Assembly (NCBI RefSeq): GCF_004117935.1
Contig: NZ_SDOY01000073.1
Span: 1 to 56,494, forward strand
Direction of reading: 5' to 3'
DNA length: 56,494 bases
Source: Streptomyces roseicoloratus
Lineage (GTDB): Bacteria > Actinomycetota > Actinomycetes > Streptomycetales > Streptomycetaceae
The position numbers and the translations under genes were made by a program. Under the pieces are notes generated by a model. It saw nothing but the letters and a program-made list of their open reading frames with translations, did no database searches and was not told the origin of the DNA. Positions 26,969 through 34,117 of the stretch are shown here, one piece after another; within the stretch, counting starts at the first letter, position 1; every line of letters starts with the position of its first letter.

Positions 26969-27043
26969 TCCCATCCACTGGAACCTGTTCTATCTTGACG
27001 GCCCGTCACATCCCAGCGGGGCAAGGCCGAAAGGGACAGGACC

Positions 27044-28177
27044 GTGGACTTCACCTTCACCGAAGAACAACAAGCGGCCGCCGAAACCGCCAAGGCCGTC
27101 TTCGCCGACGTCCCACCCGACGCCGTACCCAGCCCCGCCCTCACCCACGGCGCCGTCGCCGACGACCTCGACCGCGCCCTCTGGGCCCGCCTCGCCGACA
27201 CCGACCTGCTCGGCCTCGTCCTCGACCCGGCCCACGGCGGCGCCGGACTCGACCCCATCGCCCTCTGCCTCGTCCTGCGGGAATCCGCCCGCGCCCTCGC
27301 CCGCGTCCCCCTCCTCGAGACCAGCGCGGTCGCCCTCACCCTCCAGCGCTACGGCCCCGCCGGCACCGCCGCCGACCTGCTCCTCCGCGTCACCCGCGGC
27401 GAACTCGTCCTCACCGCCGCCGTCCACGGCCGCACCGGCCACGACCCGGCACCCCTCGCCGTCACCGCCCGGCGCGACCACGACGGCTGGACCCTTGCCG
27501 GCCGGACCAGCGCCGTCCCCTGGGCCCACCAGGCCGACCGCATCGCCGTGCCCGCCCACACCCCCGACGGACACACCGTCCTCGCCCTGCTCCCCCGCAC
27601 CCGCACCGGCCTCACCCTCACCGACCAGTACGGCACCCACGGCGAACGCCTCGCCGTACTCCACCTCGACGACGTCCGCCTCGACGGCACCGACGTCATC
27701 GACACCGAAGGCGCCTGGGAATGGCTCCACGGCCTCCTCGCCACCGGAACCTGCGCCCTCGCCCTCGGGCTCGGCGAACAGGTCCTCACCATGACCAGCC
27801 AGTACACCGGCAAGCGCGAACAGTTCGGCCACCCCGTGGCCACCTTCCAGGCCGTCGCCGTCCAGGCCGCCGACCGCTACATCGACCTGCGCGCCATGGA
27901 AGTCACCCTCTGGCAGGCCGCCTGGCGCCTCACCGCCGACACCGCCGGACCCCTGCCCGCTGCCGCGGACATCGCCGTGGCCAAGATCTGGGCCTCAGAA
28001 GGCGTACGCCGCGTCGTCCAGACCGCCCAGCACCTCCACGGCGGCTTCGGCGCGGACACCGACTACCCGCTGCACCGCTACCACGCCTGGGCCAAGCACC
28101 TCGAACTCGCCCTCGGCCCCGCGGCCCAGCACGAAGAAGCACTCGGCGACCTCCTCGCCATCCACTCCCTCGGCTGA
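27044..28177 (+). CDS. Acyl-CoA dehydrogenase family protein
   Basis: The 377-residue flavoprotein begins at GTG 27044 with AAAGGGACAGG upstream. The three acyl-CoA dehydrogenase domains are visible: N-terminal helical (1-110), middle beta (about 115-200) and C-terminal helical (about 215-370) with TGKREQFGHPVATFQAV and HLHGGFGADTDYPLHRY. The sequence is of the short actinobacterial type, which often acts as one half of a heteromeric enzyme. The catalytic Glu cannot be placed with certainty. It lies downstream of the paa operon but behind its terminator. The substrate is unknown; a CoA ester from aromatic or fatty acid breakdown is plausible. Confidence 0.88.
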   Translation: MDFTFTEEQQAAAETAKAVFADVPPDAVPSPALTHGAVADDLDRALWARLADTDLLGLVLDPAHGGAGLDPIALCLVLRESARALARVPLLETSAVALTLQRYGPAGTAADLLLRVTRGELVLTAAVHGRTGHDPAPLAVTARRDHDGWTLAGRTSAVPWAHQADRIAVPAHTPDGHTVLALLPRTRTGLTLTDQYGTHGERLAVLHLDDVRLDGTDVIDTEGAWEWLHGLLATGTCALALGLGEQVLTMTSQYTGKREQFGHPVATFQAVAVQAADRYIDLRAMEVTLWQAAWRLTADTAGPLPAAADIAVAKIWASEGVRRVVQTAQHLHGGFGADTDYPLHRYHAWAKHLELALGPAAQHEEALGDLLAIHSLG

Positions 28178-28196
28178 ACCACGCCGCACCCGCGCC

Positions 28197-28541
28197 CTAC
28201 AGCACGTAGGCGGGGCTCCCGTCGTCCGTCACCATCGGGCGCCCCGCGCCGTCCCACGCGAGCATCCCGCCGTCGACGTTCACCGCGTCGATCCCCTGGC
28301 GCACCAGATACTGCGTGACCTGCGCCGATCGGCCGCCCACCCGGCACACCACGAAAGCCCGCCGCCCGTCGGCCACGGCCTCCGTCACCTCACCGAACCG
28401 CGCCACGAAATCACTCATCGGAACGTGCAGCGCACCCTCCACATGACCGGCCGCCCATTCGTCGTCCTCACGGACGTCCAGCACCAGGGCATCCGCCGGC
28501 ACGGAAGCCACGTCGACCGTCGGCAGCGGGGCGAAATTCAT
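28197..28541 (-). CDS. Rhodanese-like domain protein
   Basis: The 114-residue single-domain rhodanese has the N-terminal VLDVREDDEWAAGHVEGALHVP, the active-site loop CRVGGRS with C66 as the sulfur-carrying residue, and the C-terminal NVDGGMLAW. It may transfer sulfur from thiosulfate or persulfide donors in the cytoplasm. It is convergent with the acyl-CoA dehydrogenase gene, with only 19 bp between them. The upstream spacer to the J-domain gene carries two short tandem repeats. Confidence 0.9.
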   Translation of the reverse strand: MNFAPLPTVDVASVPADALVLDVREDDEWAAGHVEGALHVPMSDFVARFGEVTEAVADGRRAFVVCRVGGRSAQVTQYLVRQGIDAVNVDGGMLAWDGAGRPMVTDDGSPAYVL

Positions 28542-28632
28542 GAACGTGGCCTTCTCTTCCGAAACTCCGCGCCCGACGGGCGCACCTCACTCGAACCTAC
28601 TGCACCAGCCCCACACACCGGACCCACCGGCC

Positions 28633-28680
28633 CAGACGTCCAGACGCCCAGACGCCCAGACGCCCAGACGCCCAGACGCC
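28633..28680. repeat. 8-bp tandem repeat CAGACGCC, six copies
   Basis: Five exact units at 28641-28680 follow one with a single mismatch (28633-28640). It sits in the 5' region of the rhodanese gene, about 100 bp upstream of its ATG. An 8-bp unit can change copy number by slippage. Confidence 0.85.
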
Positions 28681-28743
28681 CAGGACAGGATCGGCCGCAC
28701 CAGACGTACGAGGCCGGACCCGCCGCGCCACGCCTGCCGCACC

Positions 28744-28771
28744 CGAGCTACCGCACCCGAGCTACCGCACC
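28744..28771. repeat. 14-bp repeat copying the 3' end of the J-domain gene
   Basis: CGAGCTACCGCACC occurs at 28744-28757 and 28758-28771. The right copy contains the TAG stop of the leftward J-domain gene, so the stop-codon region is duplicated just downstream. Confidence 0.75.
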
Positions 28772-29673
28772 AGCGCCGCGAGCTCCGCCTCACGCTCCGC
28801 GACCTGCGCGAGCAGCTGCTCCGCGATCTCCTCCAGCAGACGATCCGGATCGTCCGGCGCCATCCGCAGCATCGCGCCGATGGCGCTCTCCTCCAGATCC
28901 CGCGCCACCAGCGACAGCATCTCCTTGCGCCGCGCAAGCCACTCCAGCCGCGCGTACAGCTCCTCGGCCTCGCTCCGCCGCGCCTCGGGCACCGGACCGG
29001 CCGCCCACTCCGCCGACAGCTCCCGCAGCAGCGCCTCGTCACCACGCGCGTAGGCCGCGTTCACCCGCGTGATGAACTCCTCGCGCCGCTTCCGCTCGTC
29101 CTCGTCCCGCGCCAGATCCGGATGGGCCTGCCGCGCCAGATCGCGGTACAGCTTGCGGACCTCGTCCGACGGCCGGACCCGCTTCGGCGGCTGCACCGGC
29201 CGGTCCGTCAGCATGGCCGCCGCCTCCGCCGAAAGCCCGTCGGAGTCCACCCACTCGTGGAACAGCTCCTCCACCCCGGGCATCGGCAGGACCGCCGCAC
29301 GCGCCTCCTGCGCACGCCGCAGATCCTCCGGATCCCCGGTCCGCGCGGCCCGCGCCTCCGCGATCTCCGCGTCCAGCTCGTCGAGACGCGCGTACATCGG
29401 GCCCAGCCTCTGGTGATGCAGCCGGGAGAAGTTCTCCACCTCGACCCGGAAGGTCTCCACCGCGATCTCGAACTCGATCAGCGCCTGCTCGGCCACCCGC
29501 ACCGCCTGGTCAAGCCGAGCCTCAGGCCGCTCGCCCTCAGCCCCGCCGCCCGGCTCCCGGCCCGACTGACCCGCGGCCGCACCGCCCGCCGGCGCGTGCG
29601 CCTGCTCGCCCTCGGTCCCACCGACCGGCTCGCCGGAACCGCCGGCCACGTCCTGGTCCCCGCTCACGTCCAC
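28762..29673 (-). CDS. J-domain (DnaJ-like) protein with coiled coil
   Basis: About 303 residues from GTG 29673, a weakly supported start; GTG 29667 is also possible. After a Gly/Ala/Glu-rich disordered N-terminus, a helical, probably coiled-coil region (about 55-110) has ALIEFEIAVETFRVEVENFSR. A J-domain follows with YRDLARQAHPDLARDEDERK, whose HPD is the motif that stimulates DnaK ATPase. The C-terminal part is charged and helical. There are no Gly/Phe or zinc-finger regions, so it is a class III-type J protein, a specialised DnaK partner. Its client is unknown. Confidence 0.82.
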   Translation of the reverse strand: MDVSGDQDVAGGSGEPVGGTEGEQAHAPAGGAAAGQSGREPGGGAEGERPEARLDQAVRVAEQALIEFEIAVETFRVEVENFSRLHHQRLGPMYARLDELDAEIAEARAARTGDPEDLRRAQEARAAVLPMPGVEELFHEWVDSDGLSAEAAAMLTDRPVQPPKRVRPSDEVRKLYRDLARQAHPDLARDEDERKRREEFITRVNAAYARGDEALLRELSAEWAAGPVPEARRSEAEELYARLEWLARRKEMLSLVARDLEESAIGAMLRMAPDDPDRLLEEIAEQLLAQVAEREAELAALVR

Positions 29674-29759
29674 GCCCGTCCACGTCCTCGTTCCGGCTCG
29701 TCCTCCCCAGCCTACGGTCCCGCCCGCACCCCGTCGGGGGCTCCCCGGGCATCGCCCGG

Positions 29760-31343
29760 TCAGACGCCCGGTTCGGCGGCCATGCGGCCGGTGCGGATGG
29801 CCGTGACGAGGTCGGTGTGGTCCGCGGTGGTGCGATCGGCGTAGGCGACGGCGAAGGAGGCGACGGCCTCGTCGAGCTCCTCGTTCTTGCCGCAGTAGCC
29901 GGCTATCAGTCGCGGGTCCGCGCTGTGCGCGTGGGCGCGGGCGAGCAGGGCCCCGGTCATGCGGCCGTAGTCGTCGACCTGGTCGGCGCTGAGGGCGGCG
30001 GGGTCGACGCTGCCCTTGCGGTTGCGGAACTGGCGGACCTGGAAGGGCCGTCCCTCGACCGTGGTCCAGCCGAGCAGGCTGTCGCTGACGACCTGCATCC
30101 GCTTCTGTCCGAGGACCACCCGACGACCCTCGTGCCCGGTTTCGGGCAGCGGGAAGCCGACGGCGGGGAGGTACGGCAGCAGCGCCGAGGGGCGGGCCTC
30201 CTTGACCTGGAGGACCAGCGGCTCGCCCCGGTGGTCGAGCAGCAGCACCACGTACGACCGGGTGCCGACACTGCCGGTGCCGACGACGCGGAAGGCCACG
30301 TCGTGTATCGCGTAGCGGGCGAGCAGCGGCAGGCGGTCCTCGGAGACGGTCGCCAGGTACGGGCCGAGGGAGGCGGCGACGGCCGCCGCCTCCGCGTCCC
30401 CGACGCGGCGCAGTACCGGAGGCGCGTCGACGAAACGACGGCCGCCGCCTTCCTCGTCCGGCACGCTCTCGGTGGAGCGGGCGGCGAAACGGGCGCTGGT
30501 GTTGTTGCGGGCCTTCGCGGAGACCCGTTCGAGGGTGCCTATGAGGTCGCGGGCGTCGGTGTGGGAGACGAGCTCCTCGTCGGCGATGGCGTTCCAGGCG
30601 TCGAGGGCGGGGAGCCGGGCGAGGAGACGCATGGTGCGCCGGTAGGCGCCGACGGTGTCGAAGGCGGCGGCCCGGCAGGTGTCCTCGTCGGCGCCGACCT
30701 CGCGGCCGGCGAGGACGAGGGAGGTGGCGAGCCGCTTGAGGTCCCATTCCCAGGGGCCGACGACGGTCTCGTCGAAGTCGTTGAGGTCCATGACGAGCCG
30801 GCCCCGGGCATCGCCGTAGAGGCCGAAGTTGGCGGCGTGGGCGTCACCGCAGAGCTGGGCGGCGATGCCGGTGACGGGGGAGCCGGCGAGGTCGTGGGCC
30901 ATGAGTCCGGCCGAACCGCGGAGGAAGGCGAACGGGCTCGCCGACATCCTGCCGACCCGGATCGGCGTGAGTTCGGGTACGCGGCCCCGGTTGGACTCCT
31001 CGACGGCGCGGACGGCGTCGGGTCTGCCGGGGGCCGGGGTGAGCGCGGCGTGTGCGGTGCGGGGGAGGCGGTTGCGCAGTTCCTTGCCCCACTGCCTGGC
31101 GGTGACCGCGGCCCCGTCGGTGGTGCGGCGGACGAATCCGGGCACGAAGGGGACGCGGGCCGGGGCCGGGACCGAGGTCGGGGCCGGGGCCGGGACCGAG
31201 GTCGGGGCCGGGGCCGGGACCGAGGTCGGAACCGGGGCCGGGACCGAGGCCGGGGCGGGGAGGGGGACGGCGACAGGGACAAGGGGCGTGCCCGCCGCCG
31301 TGTCGTCGCGTGGTCCCGGTACCGCTGTCCTGGTGTCGTCCAT
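29760..31343 (-). CDS. DUF2252 family protein
   Basis: The 527-residue protein starts at ATG 31343 behind GGGGGAGGA. Family markers include MSASPFAFLRGSAGLMAHDL, LCGDAHAANFGLYGDARG, NDFDETVVGPWEWDLKRLA and ILVLQVKEA-like LVLQVKEARPS. The arrangement resembles aminoglycoside-phosphotransferase/kinase-like folds (GDAHAANF compares with HGDLHxxN and DFDE with the metal Asp), but no substrate is known. The N-terminus (about 25-70) is a Pro/Ala linker with TSVPAPAP octapeptide repeats. The promoter is within 31344-31562, where two DnaA-like boxes occur. Confidence 0.88.
   Translation of the reverse strand: MDDTRTAVPGPRDDTAAGTPLVPVAVPLPAPASVPAPVPTSVPAPAPTSVPAPAPTSVPAPARVPFVPGFVRRTTDGAAVTARQWGKELRNRLPRTAHAALTPAPGRPDAVRAVEESNRGRVPELTPIRVGRMSASPFAFLRGSAGLMAHDLAGSPVTGIAAQLCGDAHAANFGLYGDARGRLVMDLNDFDETVVGPWEWDLKRLATSLVLAGREVGADEDTCRAAAFDTVGAYRRTMRLLARLPALDAWNAIADEELVSHTDARDLIGTLERVSAKARNNTSARFAARSTESVPDEEGGGRRFVDAPPVLRRVGDAEAAAVAASLGPYLATVSEDRLPLLARYAIHDVAFRVVGTGSVGTRSYVVLLLDHRGEPLVLQVKEARPSALLPYLPAVGFPLPETGHEGRRVVLGQKRMQVVSDSLLGWTTVEGRPFQVRQFRNRKGSVDPAALSADQVDDYGRMTGALLARAHAHSADPRLIAGYCGKNEELDEAVASFAVAYADRTTADHTDLVTAIRTGRMAAEPGV
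31170..31265. repeat. 24-bp in-frame coding repeat (TSVPAPAP) in the DUF2252 gene
   Basis: GACCGAG recurs at 31170, 31194, 31218 and 31242. The 24-bp unit adds eight residues per copy without shifting the frame, so linker length can vary between strains. Confidence 0.8.
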
Positions 31344-31515
31344 CGGACGTCCTCCCCCGTCGTTCGCCGTTCCGCGCGCGCCCCACCGCTTCCTCCCGCG
31401 GCATGGCGCGCCTGTGCCGTACTGCGTCGAGCGGGTCGAGTCGTGGCCCGATGCCAACATCAACTTCGTCGACTGGGCATGACGGTACCGCCGGAGCCTC
31501 AAGCCCGTCGCCCCC

Positions 31516-31538
31516 TGTGGACAACGACCTGTGGACAA
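31516..31538 (-). promoter_or_regulatory. Two direct DnaA-box-like 9-mers
   Basis: TGTGGACAA occurs at 31516-31524 and 31530-31538 (reverse of TTGTCCACA), 14 bp apart. They lie upstream of the DUF2252 gene and downstream of the DUF3533-like gene, in the only gap here of about 220 bp. Confidence 0.5.
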
Positions 31539-31562
31539 CTCCGCATCCGCTCCCGGTGACGG

Positions 31563-32672
31563 TCAGACCCCCACGGCTTCCGCCATCTCCTCCTCTGCCT
31601 CTGCCTCTGCATCTGCCTCTGCTTTCGCCTCCGCCTCCTTGGCCCCCTCCGCCTTCGTCTCCTCCGCCATCGCGTCCCTGACCGCCCTCCCGTCCTCGCG
31701 GCAGGTCTCCGTGATGCCGGCGGTGATCGTCAGTGCGACACCCGCGAGGAACCAGAGCGTCAGGACGAGGACGTTGCCGCCGAGGGCGTGGCCGTCGAAG
31801 TAGACGTGGTCGCGGACGCCCTCGACGAATCCGGCGCCGTTCCAGAAGGCGTGCAGGGACCCGAAGAAGCCGGGCTGGAGTTCGGGGCGGTAGATGCCGC
31901 CGGAGCTGGTGAAGTTCAGCATCACGAACAGCACCATCACGCCGAGGGTGGTCCAGCGCTTGAGGAAGGTGTGCAGGCCGACGCCGATCAGCAGGATGCC
32001 GGCGCTGTACAGCCAGGACAGGGCCCAGACGCCGCCCAGGCCCTGGTCCACGAGGTGGAAGAGGGGGCCGGCGAAGACGGTGCCGACGAGGCTGACGACG
32101 AACGACATACCCGCGGCGAGCAGGGCCCTGATGCGCATGGGCAGGACGGCGCCGGCGCCGCCGAGTACGGCGACGGAGGCGTAGGAGCCGATGCTGAGGG
32201 CGACGAGGAGGAAGAAGACGCCCTGGCCGGTGGGGTCGCCGGAGGAGACGGGGGCGACGTCGGTGACCTTGAGGGGCTCGCCCTCGGCGGCGGCGACCTT
32301 GGTGAAGACCTTCTCGACGGCCATGGCGCTGGTGTCGGAAGAGGCGGAGGCGACCAGCAGTTCGGGGCCGCGACCGGCGGTGCCGGGGAGGTAGGCGCCG
32401 AAGCTGGACCGCTCGCGCAGGGCGGTGGTGGCGGTCGCGCGGTCCGGGACGGTACGGACGTCGAGGGCGCCGGCGCCCTTGTCCTGGAGGGTCTGCGCGA
32501 GGACCTGGACCGACGGCCCGGAGCCGACGACGTCGACGCGCAGGCCGTGGGGTTCGGGGGCGTGGAAGGCGCCGAGGTAGGCGAGGCCCATGCCGACGCA
32601 CATCAGCAGGGGTGTGAGCAGGTGCCCGAGGACGTGGCGAAGTGCTCCCTTGGTGGTCGGTCCTGCGGACAC
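31563..32672 (-). CDS. Membrane protein, DUF3533/YhgE-Pip (ABC-2-like) family
   Basis: GTG 32672 is chosen because GGAGG lies 5 nt upstream; ATG 32684 or 32693 would add a few residues. One N-terminal transmembrane helix (about 15-40) is followed by an extracytoplasmic domain (to about 155) and then five or six helices (about 160-345). Motifs are FTSSGGIYRPELQPGFF and LHAFWNGAGFVEGVRD. The acidic tail is a Glu/Ala repeat (EAEAKAEADAEAEAEEE). The fold resembles ABC-2/YhgE membrane proteins with no ATPase, possibly in export or envelope integrity. It is divergent from marR with an operator-like palindrome between, so it is probably a MarR target. Confidence 0.82.
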   Translation of the reverse strand: MSAGPTTKGALRHVLGHLLTPLLMCVGMGLAYLGAFHAPEPHGLRVDVVGSGPSVQVLAQTLQDKGAGALDVRTVPDRATATTALRERSSFGAYLPGTAGRGPELLVASASSDTSAMAVEKVFTKVAAAEGEPLKVTDVAPVSSGDPTGQGVFFLLVALSIGSYASVAVLGGAGAVLPMRIRALLAAGMSFVVSLVGTVFAGPLFHLVDQGLGGVWALSWLYSAGILLIGVGLHTFLKRWTTLGVMVLFVMLNFTSSGGIYRPELQPGFFGSLHAFWNGAGFVEGVRDHVYFDGHALGGNVLVLTLWFLAGVALTITAGITETCREDGRAVRDAMAEETKAEGAKEAEAKAEADAEAEAEEEMAEAVGV

Positions 32673-32694
32673 CGGAACCTCCATGGTTGGCATT

Positions 32695-32724
32695 TACAAC
32701 TACATAACCGTTGTACTATACAAC
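32695..32724. promoter_or_regulatory. MarR-type operator in a divergent promoter
   Basis: GTTGTACTATACAAC at 32710-32724 is a perfect palindrome (GTTGTA-CTA-TACAAC), and another TACAAC half-site is at 32695-32700. The AT-rich stretch stands out in this GC-rich genome. It lies between the membrane protein and marR starts and probably overlaps both promoters. Confidence 0.7.
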
Positions 32725-32774
32725 TGAAGGGTGGGACCGACCAGCGGACCACCCGCGGCACCAGGGAGCGCACC

Positions 32775-33254
32775 ATGAGCGACGGCGCGCGGGAGACGTC
32801 CCTCGACACGATCCAGCGTGAGCTGACGGCCTTCGCCCGCCGGGCGCGCGCCGCGGCGGCGCGGCTCCACCCGGAGCTGCCGCTGGTCTCGTACACGCTC
32901 CTGGCCCACATCGACGACCGGCAGGGCTGCCGGGCCACGGATCTCGCGGCCCACTACCTGCTGGACAAGTCGACGGTCAGCCGTCAGATCGCGGCCCTGG
33001 AGAAGATGGGTCTGGTCGAACGGCGCCCCGACCCCGACGACCACCGCGTGCAGGTGCTGCACCCCACCGACGCGGGCACCCGGCTGCTCGCCTCGACGCA
33101 GGCCAGCCGGCTCGCCGCGTACGAGGAGCGCCTCAAGGACTGGTCGGCCGAGGACCTGGCCGCGTTCGCGGGCTACCTCCTGCGCTACAACGCCACCGGC
33201 GACACGGGGCCCCCCGCCCCGATCGGGGAGTCCTGGCCCAAGCCCCGGCCCTGA
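32775..33254 (+). CDS. MarR-family transcriptional regulator
   Basis: The 159-residue winged-helix protein has the MarR core (about 38-110): LVSYTLLAHIDDRQGCRATDL, then LLDKSTVSRQIAALEKMGLVERRPDPDDHR, where the DDHR wing is characteristic. It should dimerise and repress itself and the divergent membrane protein gene through the palindrome at 32710. The ligand is unknown. The C-terminus is Pro-rich. It is convergent with the response regulator gene, 30 bp apart. Confidence 0.92.
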   Translation: MSDGARETSLDTIQRELTAFARRARAAAARLHPELPLVSYTLLAHIDDRQGCRATDLAAHYLLDKSTVSRQIAALEKMGLVERRPDPDDHRVQVLHPTDAGTRLLASTQASRLAAYEERLKDWSAEDLAAFAGYLLRYNATGDTGPPAPIGESWPKPRP

Positions 33255-33284
33255 CCCGCCGCCCGAGCATCGCCGGCTGGCGGC

Positions 33285-33947
33285 CTACAGACCGGCGTCC
33301 CTCGCCAGCAGGGCCGCCTGAACCCTGTTCTCGCAGCCCAGCTTGGACAGGATGCGGCTCACGTACGTCTTCACCGTGGCCTCGCTCATGTGCAGCCGCC
33401 GGCCGGCGTCGGCGTTGGACAGTCCTTCACCGAGCAGCGCGAGCACCTCGCGTTCCCGCTCGCTCAGCGCGGTCAGTCGCGCCCGCGCCTCCTCCGCGCG
33501 GGCGGCCTCACGGCCGGAGGCGAGCCGCTCCACGACGTGCCGGGTGGCCGCGGGTGAGAGATAGGCGTCGCCCGCCGCCGCTGCCCGTACGGCCCGGATC
33601 AGCTCGGCCGGTGCGGTGTCCTTGAGCAGGAAGCCGGCCCCGCCGTGCTCCAGGGCCCGCAGGACGTTCTCCCGCTCGCCGAACGTCGTCAGGACGATCA
33701 CCCGGGCCGCCGGGGCGGCCCGCCGCAGCTCCGGCAGGGCGGAGAGCCCGTCGAGGACGGGCATCTGGATGTCGAGCAGGACGACGTCCGCCGCGTGGGC
33801 GCGCGCCAGGTCGACGGCCTCGCGGCCGTTGGTCGCCTCGGCGACGACCTCGATCTCCGGATCCGAGGTGAGGATCATGCGGATGCCGGCCCGGATCAGG
33901 GGCTCGTCGTCGGCGATGACGACCTTGATCCGCCGTGCCCCCGACAC
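33285..33947 (-). CDS. NarL/LuxR-family response regulator
   Basis: With GTG 33947 the protein has 220 residues: a receiver domain (about 6-125) with DD at 13-14, phospho-acceptor D59 in VVLLDIQMP and K109 in FLLKD, then a LuxR-type helix-turn-helix (about 155-220, LSEREREVLALLGEGLSNADAGRRLHMSEATVKTYVSRIL). A GTG at 34079 has a better ribosome site (GGGGA, 6-nt spacing) and would add 44 Gly/Pro/Ala-rich residues, so the true start is open. Paired with the kinase gene upstream (stop 34118), it should act on DNA after phosphotransfer. Confidence 0.9.
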   Translation of the reverse strand: MSGARRIKVVIADDEPLIRAGIRMILTSDPEIEVVAEATNGREAVDLARAHAADVVLLDIQMPVLDGLSALPELRRAAPAARVIVLTTFGERENVLRALEHGGAGFLLKDTAPAELIRAVRAAAAGDAYLSPAATRHVVERLASGREAARAEEARARLTALSEREREVLALLGEGLSNADAGRRLHMSEATVKTYVSRILSKLGCENRVQAALLARDAGL

Positions 33948-34117
33948 CGCCCCCGCCCGCGACACCGCCCCGGGAACCGGCCCCGGTGCCGACACCGCCC
34001 CCGCCTCCGTTCCCGGCGCCGCCCCCGGTCCCGGGTCCGCCCCCGGACCCGCCTCCGGTCCTGTTCCTGCCCCGCCCACTCCCACTCCCCAACGGCCCGG
34101 CCCTGCGCGAGCGCGAG

